From Cryptomeria japonica (lineage: Eukaryota; Streptophyta; Pinopsida; Cupressales; Cupressaceae): a stretch of DNA of 64,000 nucleotides. Below, piece by piece: positions 23,701 through 34,867 of the stretch. The position numbers and the translations under genes were made by a program. The DNA lies in assembly GCF_030272615.1 (NCBI RefSeq), contig NC_081413.1, positions 551,765,136 to 551,829,135 on the forward strand, written 5' to 3'. Numbering within the stretch: position 1 is the first letter of the stretch; each line of letters begins with the position of its first letter. The notes under the pieces were generated by a model. It saw nothing but the letters and a program-made list of their open reading frames with translations. It did not search any database and was not told the DNA's origin.

Positions 23701-24275
23701 TACCGGTTCATAAGTATTACCATTTGCCGGTTGTCAAAATGAAGACTAGAAAAATGTTAACTACCGCTTTGTTCCTTCGTACCACTTTGGGTTCCTCGAA
23801 CTGCTTGAGGTCTCCATACCACTTTGGGTTCCTTGAACCGCTTGAGGTCTCCATACTGCTTTGGGTTACTCGAACAACTTGAGGTCTCCATACCGCTTTG
23901 GCTCTTCAGTCAGTTTGTGACCGGTAAACACCTTCTGCAAAACACCAATAGTCTAAAGACTATAATACATAATACCTATTGGAACAATTACCGGTTGAGC
24001 ATAACTCATACATAAAGAAAGTGATCACAAAATAAGTGTGTGTCCATCAATGACAATCACAACATCATCAAAAATGCCAATAGAAAAGTCAGTCCTTGTG
24101 CAACTGGTATGTGGTTAGGAAATTTGGGGATCACTTCTACATCTCTGAATGTCCATGGAGTTTGCGAGGAAACATGTGCAAGCATGTGTTGAAGGTTGTT
24201 GCAATGATGAACAATTCATTCCACGATTCACGTGTTCCGCGTAAGTGGATGTTCGTGAATGTTGATTTTTGCTAA
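20756..24275 (+). pseudogene. Mutator-like (MULE/MURA-type) transposase, split by a solo LTR
   Basis: A transposase that would move Mutator-type elements. The chosen ATG follows a probable acceptor (TGTGCAG at 20742-20748) and opens WHDFMVLEVQDGGEG and VAIPLGRLDTFI-like N-terminal blocks. The MULE catalytic region shows ISMDSTFVTNKYG (first Asp) near 21700, AFIMDD near 21990 (second Asp), and VILCIWHVR near 22170. An 86-bp intron (GTAAGT at 21744, AG at 21828-21829) splits NKYG from YQLYLC. A second intron ends at about 22531 before MWAKNFKNFAHA. After excision of the LTR at 22851-24082 the frame continues without a shift into a SWIM zinc finger, CPWSLRGNMCKH, and stops at 24273. Internal TAG/TAA codons near 21240, 21600 and 22100 show it is dead. 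Confidence 0.9.
22851..24082 (-). mobile_element. solo copia-type LTR inside the MULE transposase
   Basis: The 1,232-bp unit is flanked by an exact 5-bp duplication GAAAA (22846-22850 and 24083-24087). On the minus strand it begins TATTGGCATTTTTGATG, a mutated TGTTGGC start, and ends with ACCCCCCCTCTTAGTATTCATCA. It carries the shared core GTGGTTTTTCCCATTTGGAT near 23045-23065. No PBS or interior is present, so it is a solo LTR left by recombination. Confidence 0.92.
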
Positions 24276-24305
24276 CTTAAAAGATGTGTACTTCACCCTA
24301 AGATC

Positions 24306-25990
24306 TTGTTTCATACAGATCCTATTCCTATGTTGACTCCAACATTTGCTAATACTAATGAAAACCCAACACCTGAACCTATCGTCGATACCATTTCTAA
24401 TGCACATACAAATTTAGAGGATGTGGACATTGTAATGTGGAATGAAGCAAACAAAAAGTTAAACATATTGTCACAAACAATGTCGGGTTCAGACGATAAA
24501 CTAATGGCATTTGTAGGCTGTCTGGATAGGTTCATGGCTGATCTTCAGAATGTCGGTGCCATGTCATTTTATTTTAGTCCATCTACCGATCCAGCTAATA
24601 CAACCACCAAACGTATGCGGCCTTGGTTCAGTGCAAGTCGGGTCCGTCATTGCAATCGGCGGCAACATAGGCATAGTACTAAGAGTGAGATCTGTCATGA
24701 TGTTCAGCAGTCTGTCACCTTTGAGTTCCCCTTTGAAACTTCTAGGAGGAGAAGGGGAAAGAGGCAATTGGACCAAGCACCAGAGCCGCATGTCCTTGCC
24801 ACTGCATCGGTTGTGTCTAATACAGGTTGGTACTCTAGTGTCACATGTAAGTGGTTTCTAAACATGTGAATGTTGTACGTGTTTATTTAGTCGTTATGTC
24901 TTGTAGTCGGTGAAAGTGATCCACACTTATGTGTGATAGTGTTCGACACCCCCTCAACACCTAGCCATAGGAGTCCTCATCAGCAGTTGGCTTTTGATGG
25001 TTTTTTACGTGGAGAGGGATCACACAATGATCCTTGCTGATACTAATTTTACTATTATTTGTTCAGATTAAGCTTTTTGTTTGTAACTATGTCATATATG
25101 TGCTTGATGTTTAGCCATTCTTCATTCAACCTATTGCGTAATAGGGAACAACTTTGTTTATTGTAGTTGCATTGTAATGTTTACTATAACTGTCCCTAAC
25201 CATCTTTTATACTATATATTTGTATGCAGGTCCGTTATTTTTTTGCCCTATTTTATCACTAAATGGCGTTCACATACACGTCGGGCGACGGGTGCAGGTT
25301 TTATGCAACTTAATTTTTAGTATTATGCTTTTATGTCTTCAATTTATTGAATGCTCTAGTTAAATAATTAATACTCTTATGGTGTGATTATGTCTTGCAT
25401 TTTTTTAGTGCTTAATACTCTTATGTCTTATATTTATTGAATGCTATAGTTATATGACTAACACTCTTATCGTATGTATTTGTAGACTGCTAGAGAGGTT
25501 GGCAAAGAACGACGAGGAGTCTGCCTTATTTCAGTGCCTCCCAGATATCATTGTTTCAGATATTATCTGAACAATAACTCCCAGATGGGCCGCTGAGTGG
25601 ACCATTCGAATGGGAAGATATTATACCGAGGACAATATGTACACTGTCGACATAGAAGACATGATCTCATTCACCAGATTGTCGACTCCATTGACGGTCG
25701 CTTTGTATAGGTGACTATGGCCAATGTATTTTGCCCTTGCATACTAGCCAGTCACTCTCCCTCAGATTCACATAATCTGTGCTGATAGACCCCATTGGAG
25801 ACATGGACAGTCCCTGGTGCCATTCTTCGATGACAGTATCGAGGATGTCACGACATTCTTTCCATGGAACTTGCTTATTATGGACTACACCCCCATTTTC
25901 ATGGGTTATGGTAGTACACGGCTAGCAGGGAGTTTGTGAGGATACAGAGTAGATTCCCAATGTGGAGGAGGTCCTCTAATTAAAATTGTA
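24306..25990 (+). pseudogene. MULE downstream region: C-terminal tail and a second coding remnant
   Basis: A probable intron (about 24276-24320) leads to a frame at about 24320-24870 with a Pro-rich start, NEANKKLNILSQTMSGSDDKL, and a basic run RRRGKRQ before it degenerates. This fits the variable tail of MURA-like proteins. Between 25493 and 25940 broken frames read LFQCLPDIIVSDII, WTIRMGRYYTEDNMYTVDIE and PHWRHGQSLVPFFDDSIEDV. These look like old exons but I cannot name them. An AT-rich stretch (25050-25480) separates the two. Confidence 0.45.
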
Positions 25991-26184
25991 TAATTTCTCC
26001 TGTATGACTATGCTAATTTTTATAAAATAGTTAATTTCTATGGTTACATAGCCAATCTTTGTAAGTCATTTGTCTCGAATGTTTACGATTTATATGTTTG
26101 TGTCAGTTATGTTTACAGTTTATATGTTTGTCTCTATGCACTTTATATGTCTACAAACCAATACACTTTATATGTTAATTTAAA

Positions 26185-26410
26185 TCTAATAAATATAATC
26201 CTTTCTCTAAACAGGTCATAGGCATTGTAATTTTGATATGCAATGAAATTAAGATGTGAGATATGGAATGTAGATAATCTAATAAATATAATCCTTTCTC
26301 TAAACATGTGATAGGCATTAAGTCTACTCTAAAAGGAATAACATTGATTTATGTAATAATGCAATATTGATATGCAATGAAATTAAGATGTGAGATATGG
26401 AATGCAGATG
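26185..26410 (+). repeat. interleaved direct repeats
   Basis: CTAATAAATATAATCCTTTC... occurs at 26186 and about 26278, and GATATGCAATGAAATTAAGA... at about 26237 and 26370. The two repeats partly overlap in order (ABAB), suggesting an unequal duplication of about 92-135 bp. Confidence 0.85.
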
Positions 26411-26512
26411 TGTAAATTGTGAACACTTGGATTGAAGACAATTTTCTCTCCTTCATGATGATGCAAGAATGTCAATTTTCTCTCCTTGGATTGAACACTT
26501 GGTATATGGGCC

Positions 26513-26990
26513 AGCCAGTCATTGAATCAGCGAAAAGGACTAATGTGATGTGTTAGTCTATTTCATCATTTCGCGTGCCAAAAGGAAAAGTCCGCCAGCT
26601 AGTACTCGAATCGCAACTGTTAGTTTCGCATGTTAGTGCAAGGTCAGTCAATCAAAACCGTTAGTTTCGCATGTTAGTGCAAGGTTAGTCAATCGTAGCT
26701 ATTAGTTTCGCGTGTTAGTGATAGGTTATTCAATCACAGCTGTTAGTTTTGCGTGCTAGTGACAGGTTAGTCAATCGCAGTCATTAGTTTCATGGTGTGT
26801 TGGTCTATTTCTCCGTTTCGCATGCCAAAAGGAAAAGTCCACCAGCCAGTACTCAAATCGCAACCATTAGTCAATCGCAACCATTAGTTTCGCTTGTTAG
26901 TGTAAGGTTAATCAATCAAAAATATTTAGTTTCACGTGTTAGTGCAAGGTTAGTCAATCGCAGTCATTAGTTTCACGTGTTGAGCACCAA
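26513..26990 (+). repeat. 41-bp tandem array with a 248-bp higher-order unit
   Basis: TCAATCGCAACCATTAGTTT units begin at 26648, 26689, 26730 and 26771 (exact 41-bp period), then at 26871, 26912 and 26954. Each carries GTTAGTTTCGCATGTTAGTG. The leader with CCAAAAGGAAAAGTCC at 26575 recurs at 26825, giving a longer unit of about 248 bp. The start (26513-26600) is inverted relative to 28350-28430. Confidence 0.9.
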
Positions 26991-27007
26991 ATCTAAATCA
27001 AATAAAT

Positions 27008-27143
27008 CATAAAATCCTCCATTTTATGAAGAAAAAATCATCATTTTCCTTCCAAAGTAAAATAACGTTTATGTGGAATTAACTCATAAAATCCTCCATT
27101 TTTAGAAGAAGAAATCATCATTTTCCTTCCAAAGTAAAATAAC
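27008..27143 (+). repeat. 60-bp direct duplication, 76-bp period
   Basis: CATAAAATCCTCCATTTT followed by ATCATCATTTTCCTTCCAAA occurs twice, at about 27008 and 27084. Confidence 0.85.
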
Positions 27144-27165
27144 CTATAAGTTGTCGAACAAGTAT

Positions 27166-27760
27166 GAAGGGGATGCAAAAATGTATTTGACAACATGACA
27201 GTTCAATGTCTGGGAAGTTGCTGATATTAGATTCCTGGAACATGAGGATTTCATTGCTGATAGTGACTTTATTGCCTCCAAAGAGTTCACCACATTCTTA
27301 TATCAACATAAAGGACTACAGATCAGAAATATCATGAAGGATAGCAATGAAGAACAACAAGTCTAAAAGCTAGAGGAGGAAATGGGTCTAATGATGAAAG
27401 AAATGACACCTGAGAAAGGGAGACAATTGCTTAAGGAGGCTAGCATGCTATTGTATTCTGGATGGGACATGAAGTCTACCCTATTATTTGATGGCTTTCT
27501 CAAGAAGCAGGATCCTAATAAACAAATGATGCCAGATGAAATTGACAAGCTCTTCAGGGGATAAGGATATGATCCAGATCAGAAAGGTCTTCTACAATGG
27601 GATATCTATCCTAAAGATAAGAGACCCACACTGGTTGACACAGAAGAATCTTTTGGACATCTGATGATACAACAAGTTGGAAAGACTGACCATGTAGGGA
27701 TGCTAAATTTGATTATCTTTCAGTTTGTTAAAAAAAGCGTTAGTTAGTAGCTATGTACTG
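27166..27760 (+). pseudogene. unknown long ORF family, fragment B
   Basis: Broken frame with FLEHEDFIADSDFIASKEF, a TAG at 27364-27366, then MKEMTPEKGRQLLKEASMLL, YSGWDMKSTLLFDGF and a stop at 27562. It aligns with copy A around 5840-6120 (FLADNNFVTTGSFMQF, ITPKKGREMVSKAGVLF). Beyond the stop, RPTLVDTEESFGHLMIQQVG continues the decayed frame. Only this middle section of the family is present. It lies between the inverted modules at 26513 and 28430 and may have been captured by them. Confidence 0.65.
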
Positions 27761-28349
27761 AAAAGTCACACCTCTTGGTGAAGATGTATACTCTCATATA
27801 AATGAGGGAATTTTTGTAATATTAGAGGGATCATTAGAAAAGAAGTGGATTATAGCCACAGACTCACCATTGTACTATTTTGATGAAGAAATATAATACA
27901 ATCAGTTGTTTTTCCTTTCTGTATGTGCTGTTGATTACTACATTTTCTGCAAGCAGTTGCTTGTAATATTATGTAAAGGAGATAAGGTTATTTGTGTTCT
28001 TCCAGTGAAATTTTGTGTTTAATATTGTAGATTTGGATGAAAAAGGATTTAGTTGTGAATTGTAATTGTTCCCTGTATTCCTTCCTTGGGTGGTCTCTTA
28101 AAGTTATGGTTAAAATCATTCAAGCAGTTTACAATATAAACATTGAAGTAGATCTCACAAGAAACAGTAACTCACAGACTTGCGAAAAGGGGTGGGTTTA
28201 AAAACTGTCTCATAAGTTTACACAATAAGTCCTGAAGAAATATAAAGACTTTGTAGCCCAAATAGCAAAGAAGGCACTGGTCATCTATAAGATACAAGTC
28301 ATTACCATATCAGTTCATTTTTTATTTTAAAATTAATCCCAAGAATAGA

Positions 28350-28570
28350 CGCGTCCGCCATTTCCTTTAGGCCCACGAAATGGCGAAATCGACTAACATG
28401 CCGCGTTAGTCCTTTTAGCTGATTCACTGAGTGGCAGGCTGCCATTTCCTTTATGCCCGCGAAACGGAGAAATCAACTAACACGCCGTGTTAGTCGATTT
28501 CACCATGAGATGGCGATGTGGAATTTGCGGGCATCTAGTTAGCGAATCAACGAAAATGACTGACTAACAC
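28350..28570. repeat. inverted modules with GACTAACACGCCGTGTTAGTC-like cores
   Basis: Two reverse-oriented copies (28350-28430 and 28440-28500) of the leader seen at 26513-26600 are followed by a forward piece (GCGAATCAACGAAAATGACT). The GATTCACTGAGTGG edge mirrors TCATTGAATCAGCG at 26514. A CTATTGTGGCTCCAAAATAG core follows at 28679. Confidence 0.75.
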
Positions 28571-28750
28571 TTGTCACATATATATGAAGTGTTACTTTCA
28601 ATTTGAGTTTCTTTGTTTACGAAATACAAGTACAACTAACCTGTGTATTATACTACACCTTTTTTGTGTGGGCTGAAGCTATTGTGGCTCCAAAATAGAC
28701 CTTTCATGTGGTAAAGCTTAAATAGTTAAATACTCATTGATCTATATTTA

Positions 28751-29004
28751 ATATTTACAAAGAATAATAGTCATTGAGCAGTCTATCTTATGTACTTGTG
28801 ATTTAGTTTATCCATCATTTATAAATAAGCATTTTTTCAATCTTCAATAAGAAACTATTATAAACAGGTGGAAGTTAATATTTACAAAGAAGAATACCTC
28901 ATTGAGCAAGCTATCTTATGTACTTGTGATTCAGTTTATCCATCATTTATAAATAAGCATTTTTCAGTCTTCTATAAGCAACTATTATAAGCAGGTGGAA
29001 GTTA
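28751..29004 (+). repeat. 127-bp tandem duplication
   Basis: ATATTTACAAAGAA...GGTGGAAGTTA is repeated at 28751 and 28878 with few differences. The following 29005-29528 shows no gene. Confidence 0.9.
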
Positions 29005-29528
29005 ACAAAAATTGCCATCATACAATTAGTGGTTCTTTTAAATCCACTATAAAAAAAACTTTTAACCTATAGTTAGGTTTCAGGTATAGATTCACTTGCC
29101 TTGGTTTGCAAACACTGATTGGGAAGTCATATTAAGAGAAGTGCAAAAACCATTCATCATACAAGATGTGTAGAAAAGCCACATAGAACCTTTTAGAAAG
29201 CATGAAAAAGTGTACAACAAACCAATCATTAACCATTGATGTTTAAGTGAAGTCAATCACATTTATTTTTTAATTTTTTTTGACAAGGTGGCAAGGCCAC
29301 TTAATATATTTTTGCAACTGGTTCAAGAAGGGCTCCCGAAGAAAAGAACTAGAAAGAAAAACTTTGGTCAATCAAGTTTATTGAAAATAACCATTCATGA
29401 ATCATACAAAGTGTCTTCCTAAATGAAAGAATATGTCTGATTACAAAAAGTCTACACCACTGCTGACATTTTATTGAACAGGACTCGACAATATACATCT
29501 ACAAAACTTTCGTAACAGTGCAAGCCTG

Positions 29529-30203
29529 TTATAAAGGCAGAGGTTGAGTATTTAAATGACTTTTGTTTCCCCTAGTGGTTGGAGTAAGGGGAGGCACAAC
29601 ATTCCCATCATCTTCATCAGTTATGGAGGCAAACACCTCCGCATATGTCCATTTCCAGTGCTGAGCGCGTTGCGCACAAATATCTAGCATCCCTTGCATC
29701 TGGTCACTTATGATTTTGATGTTTTTAGCACACGCCTCACGCACTACCTCTTGTCTCTCATTCACCATCTGCAAACCACACACTTCCAGCTCAAGGTCTG
29801 TATTCTTATCATCCAAGTCCATGACCTTGTTATTGAGTTCCATGCATTTCTTATTGAGATCAACGCATTTCTTATTGAGTTCGGTGCATCTCCTTTTCAC
29901 TTTAGTGAGTCTCCATTCAAGATCAAAAACAATCCCCTTCAGCCTTTCATTTTCAGTGTGAGCCATTTTGACCTTCTACGCTAGCAGTTCTACTTGCATG
30001 GCATCAAACTTCATTATGTCCATCCCATCATTCCAATCTGCAAAGGGTGGTGGTGGTTGTCTTACAGATTTCTGTAAACCGTTGTTAGAGGTGAGAACAT
30101 CGGTCGTCCCATTCACCTTTGAATTCGTAGCAGGCGTTCTGTTCTGCAGAACAGATGTTTCGACACCCTTTCTTTTTTCTGTCCGTGGTCTTCCCATTGC
30201 CAT
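29529..30203 (-). pseudogene. basic/coiled-coil protein remnant (GRPRTEKRK start)
   Basis: The minus frame starts at 30203 (MAMGRPRTEKRKG), just after a good acceptor (TTTGCAG). It runs through QPPPPFADWNDGMDIMKFDA to a single TAG at 29978-29976. It then continues in the same frame through a heptad-rich coiled coil (LNKKCVDLNKKCMELNNK and similar repeats) to a stop at 29529. The single nonsense codon is the only lesion. Such basic-start, coiled-coil proteins occur beside plant transposon genes, but I do not recognise this one. It may be the last exon of the gene whose other parts lie at 31.4-35.0 kb. Confidence 0.55.
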
Positions 30204-31382
30204 CCCTGCAAACAATGCCAAAAAGAAGTATATGTAGACAAGTGGGCAAGACAACATGAAAAATGCAAGAAACAATAGTTTATGCCAACAAGAAACGAAC
30301 TGCTATCTGTTGCATTTTTTGGAATGAATAACATTATGCATGATACAAAAGTTAATGTGTTCACTAAAGTTGACATGTTCACTAAATTGGGCACTTGGGT
30401 GACAGGTTACCTGCCAATTGGGAATCCATGTTTTGGGAAGATAACTCCATCACTCACCACTCCTCATCCTGCATCCAACTTATTATACATCTGCCATTAA
30501 ACTATAACGGAAGTCTGGTGTATTTTAATAGATTTTTTTCTTTGGTTATTTTTTTGTTGTTAATTCATTTCAGATTGAGTGTTCAAAAACAAACAATAAC
30601 AATGGTATATTCAACTGTCGTAGGCTACAGTGGAAAGAGCACATGGTTTACAATTTCAATCAAACATTCCTCTTCATCTCTATACGTAAAAGAGTTGCAG
30701 GGACCCTATTGCTACGCAATAACAAACCTATGCATATGCAATATATAAGAGACCTTGACCAAAACTTGATAAGAGACCTTGAAGAAAACTTGAACAGTAA
30801 ACGACTATCATCGACTTTATTGTACTATCCACTATCATTATTAAGAATGTTTTTCACCAAAGAAAGGTTTGTGAAGTTATTAAAGGGTAGTTGATGGTGC
30901 AGGATCACCATGAAACAGTCCAACAAATCAAGCCTTTACAATTATTTTGCTTAAAATAGCATGAAAGGTTGAAAATAATGTACAATTCATCTAAGACATA
31001 AATAATAATTGAGAGGGTTTAAACTATGCTAAGGTAAAAGCCATGTCAATATAACATCTCCAAATCCCATCTGAATAGGGTCTATCAAGACTGATCTTCC
31101 ACCATAGTATCTCGCTCTAAATATTTGGAAAGAGGAACAACAACTATGATCGAAGAATATTATCGCCTCCGCTGTCTGGATTGCGCAATGGAGTTGATGA
31201 CACTATAAAATGCTTTACACTTCTTCTCATTCTTATGCAACTTGGGAGGGGTGATGCCAAGTGATCGTAGCCTGTGACTTACCTGTTTGATCATAGGGCC
31301 GCATTTAACATCCTCTTTTTGTGGCTAGACACTTTAACCGGCTTTATCTTGCCACATACAAACGACATCATATGAGTGCTTC
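30204..31382 (-). other. probable intronic sequence of the minus-strand gene
   Basis: Mostly non-coding. One plausible coding piece near 31290-31150 reads KCGPMIKQVSHRLRSLGITP then KLHKNEKKCKAFYSVI before a stop, consistent with an exon after the DUF8039-like part. Overlapping plus frames here look like chance. Confidence 0.4.
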
Positions 31383-31763
31383 CTATTTCATTCCATTGAA
31401 ATAAGGTAAAGGATGGAATGAGAAGACGGAGGAAGGGATCTTGTCATCTTCAAAAATTACCAAGGGTGGGGAACAGACTAGGTCTTCAATGGGCCACACC
31501 ACCCATGAGTTTAGGGAATTTGACAAGACATTGGCGAAAGCACCTGGGCAAGGCAGTTGGGCATTTGCATCAAAGACTTTGACTATGCGAACTTTAGCAC
31601 AATGTCATGGGAGTGGAATAGTATGACACATTACACCCTTCTCTAGGCCATCAACAACACCTTCCCCAACCACTGCCCCATCCACTAGTAGGTGGACTTC
31701 AACTCCAACAGCAACAATGTGAGCATCTTCATTGGCACACTCTTCTTTATCTTCCATGGTTGC
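31383..31763 (-). pseudogene. DUF8039-like domain exon (plant transposon-associated protein)
   Basis: The minus frame opens after an acceptor (GATGCAG at 31764) and reads VVGEGVVDGLEKGVMCHTIP, then in the same frame past one TGA (31607-31605) CAKVRIVKVFDANAQLPCP and NSWVVWPIEDLV, ending at a TAG at 31385. The order 'xGxVV...H...PL...VKVxVxxVxxxxAxLPxP...WPxxLV' is what I associate with DUF8039, found in plant proteins linked to En/Spm- or Ulp1-type transposons. The assignment rests on pattern memory and needs a profile search. Confidence 0.5.
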
Positions 31764-32185
31764 CTGCATCAGTAACGAGTGGACACGGTCGCTTAAATAA
31801 AATTCTTTATACATGTCCATCAAACATAGTCAAATGAATTCATGGAAATGCAGTACAACAGTACCGGAGTAGCTGTCTGTCCCAGCCTATTGCCCCCATC
31901 GTGGTCACGGTCTTCATTTGTACATCCATCATCATTTCCCCCAGACTCTTTCTCAATGCTTGTTTCTATTGGATTATGCTACAAAATGGGACAAATTGTA
32001 CAAGAGTGTAAGTACACATTAAACCCATATGCCTACGAACACTACTGGACCAAGGCCGATGAATTTTACATGACTAAGGCAATAACAGGAACACAGATAA
32101 TGGACACAAACCACAACATCATAAAAAATGCTCTCTAGTAAACACTGCCCCTCACCGCCTATTATCCAAAAGAAGAGCCCAATAC

Positions 32186-33215
32186 CTATTCATCTCTGCT
32201 CTTATCCTCCAATGTCTGCCCCAATTGAGTGGACTTCTCTACAATCTTCTCGCCACTACATGCACTCAAATTTCCATTCACTGTCTCCTTCAGCTTCTCC
32301 GTCGAAATAGACTTCTGAAGTTTCTCGTCCAATACCACGGTCGATTGCATAAAAAAAGAGTTACTGTATAGTATAACACACCATGTCATGATATAGAACT
32401 ACATGTCATGCACAATGGCACCGTATTACCCATTCATCTTTGCACCTATCCTCCAGCCTCTGCCCTAGTTCAAGAGAGTTCTCTGCAATCGTCTCGCCAC
32501 TGCATGCACTCGATTTTTCAATCGTCATCTCCTTCAGCTTCTTCCTCCTAACAGACGTCTGAGATTTTGGACTTGGTTTTTTGGGAACACTACACATGAT
32601 GTCATCAAGAAACTGCATTGACTGTTCTTTGCTCATATCATCCATCATCTGCCCCAACTCAGGAGACTGCTCCACAATCTTCTCACCACTGCATGCACCC
32701 AATTTTTCATTTGACGTCTCCTTCAGCTTCTTTGAAGAAACAGACTTATACGTAACAAACGATCGAGGTTTTCGACTTAATTTTTTGCACACAGTGCATT
32801 ATGTGTCATCCAATACCATGGGATCAACCTACAATGACATGGATGAAATAGTCAACATACTACATAGTGCAGTGCAAAGCATACCATGCAATGAAAACAC
32901 ACATATGAACAGGTCAACAGACAGTCACCTTCGATGACAAACATGTTGCGTCATCTGAAGTCAAACTTGTTTTTTCTGCGACATTCTTCTTTTCTTACTT
33001 CCTCGACGAATCAGATGCAGGCTCATTGACTCGCACGTTTGTTTCAGGATGTGAAGTTTGCCTTGTTTTTCCACAATATTCTTCTTTTTTTGCTTCCTCA
33101 ACAAAACAGGTGCACCCTCTTTTGTTTGATGATCTGAAGTCGACCTTGTTTTTTCCGCAACATTCTTCTTTTTTTGCTTCCCCAACGAAATAGATGCAGC
33201 CTCATTCATTGGCAT
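32186..33215 (-). pseudogene. repeated-module exons of the minus-strand gene
   Basis: Two kinds of duplicated module are visible. Three copies of a KLKE...ACSGE(K/T)I(V/A)E...LGQ..(D/E)D module lie at about 32740-32620, 32540-32430 and 32310-32190. Two to three copies of a lysine-rich RKQKKKN(V/I)(A/V)EK module lie at about 33215-32985. The modules recur with a spacing of about 190-240 bp, which suggests repeated duplication of one exon. No known domain recognised. Confidence 0.55.
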
Positions 33216-33524
33216 GTTTGTCTCATGATTAGCCTTCGATGCCAGAACCTCCTCGCCATGGCCTATAGTTTCACTTAAAATCTGGGCACCAGGATAGGAT
33301 ACGTCAATAGTTCATTCTTCACATGTTTAAAGGAATTTAGTAAACTGCAAAAAAATACGATCACTAGAAAATTACCTCTGTTGCAATATTCTTTCTTTGT
33401 AGTAACTCTAAAACCTTCTTCCTTCTCGCCTCCCTAACCGGACTGTTGTCGTACACTTGCATTGCTTCCTTTATCTCTTCCTTCCCTCTGGTAGGAAGCT
33501 CATCTCGTGTTTTCTTTCCATTTT

Positions 33525-33890
33525 TCATACACACCCGATCAGTGACACTTTTTTTTGCATACTGTGTCGTACACCCATTTGGTATTCAATATTAGACTCC
33601 CTCTTTTTCAAGTGCATCAGCAATTTCTTCGTATGATCCACGTTGCACTTTCCACTTCCACACTGTTGATGACTGTGTTGTGCAATCCCCAATAATGGTA
33701 GTTGATGTTCTCTGGCTCTATGCATATTAAGCCTCCCCAGATCCCAAAACTGACAACCTCCATTTTCAGAACAATAATGAAAGAGACAAAAGTAGTGCAA
33801 CCTGCCATTATTATGTTCTCTTTTGTGATCGACTTGTTGTTGCGCACAACCAATAGAGACAAAGAGTCACATTCAATTTTGCACTAACCA
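33525..33890 (-). pseudogene. possible exon of the minus-strand gene
   Basis: The minus frame from about 33880 reads CDSLSLLVVRNNKSITKENI, then VVSFGIWGGLICIEPENINY and HYWGLHNTVIN, and ends IIRRNC. An overlapping frame (FCLFHYCSENGGCQFWDLGR) is also open. I cannot tell which is coding and recognise neither. Confidence 0.35.
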
Positions 33891-33949
33891 AGAATTATAA
33901 ATATAATCCAACATATAATGACTAATAGTGGACCTCCTTATTACTCGCC

Positions 33950-34220
33950 CCTCCTTGTTCCTATTCGCGAGCACTGACAGAATCACGTTGCCATTCAGCC
34001 TCCTACTCTATGCTCACCTCGTGCTCGCTACGAACGTCCCCTTTTTCACTCTCACCGCCTCGAGCATCAATATAATCGCCCTCATCTATATTTCCAATAG
34101 CCTCATCTTCCTCACCAACACAACCACTGTCATAATATTGTTCAATAAAATAGCACACATCATCGATCCATTTTATGCCCGTGTATATATCTACATTTCC
34201 ACTTATAAATCCCAACTTTC
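33950..34220 (-). pseudogene. acidic exon of the minus-strand gene
   Basis: The minus frame reads GFISGNVDIYTGIKWIDDVC then YFIEQYYDSG, followed by an acidic tail rich in E, D and G, with a TAG at about 34003 in a context (GAG TAG GAG) that suggests a former CAG. Plausible exon, unknown domain. Confidence 0.4.
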
Positions 34221-34276
34221 AGCAACCATGCCATGCAATGATGGAAAAAAAATATAATGCAATGATAAATAATTAC

Positions 34277-34757
34277 CAGTGTGGTTGTGTAATCACTGAG
34301 AAGCTGACTTGACAATGGGCTCAAAATTGGAGACCCGACTTGTGACTCATTCAGATTTGAATCCCCAACTAGTCCCTGACCTGAAGGCCCATCCCCTGAC
34401 TCTTTCGGATTTGGATCCCCAACTAGTCCCACATTTGAAAGCCCAATTCCTAACTCTTTCAGATTTGAATCCTCAACTACTCGTGGATGTGAAAGTCCAA
34501 CTCTTGAATCTTTCAGATTTGAATCCCCAACTTGTCATGCATCTGAAAGACCAACTCCTGACTCTTTCAGATTTGAATCCTCAACTAGTTCTGGATATGA
34601 AAGCCCGACTCCTGAAAATTTCAAATTTGAATCTCCAACTGGTCGCGCATCTGAAAGCCCAACTCCCAACTCTTTCGGATTTGAATCCTCAACTACTCCT
34701 AGATGTGAAAGCCCAACTCCTGAAGATATGATGCTTAACTGATCCTGTATATGAAAG
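34277..34757 (-). pseudogene. exon made of 54-bp repeats (18-residue units)
   Basis: On the minus strand about eight units of 54 bp encode GVGLS...LVEDSNLKES variants. The units begin at regular 54-bp steps, for example 34600 and 34654 on the plus strand. The exon ends LLSDYTTTL before a GT donor at 34276-34275. One TGA interrupts the array near 34537. The repeat preserves codon frame, so it probably expanded while the exon was translated. Confidence 0.65.
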
Positions 34758-34867
34758 CCCACCTCTCTCCTAGGTATACAAATTAGTTCTCCAGTCACAA
34801 GCATTAAACAGTGACAACACTAAGCAATACTACATGTTGCATAATCCATTAAAACTACTTATCTTAC

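Noticed and set aside
30138..30155. Perfect 18-bp palindrome TCTGTTCTGCAGAACAGA
   Set aside because: It lies within a coding exon, is isolated and has no second copy; probably coincidence.
32406..32937. Plus-strand frame opposite the repeated modules
   Set aside because: Antisense shadow of the repeated minus-strand exons.
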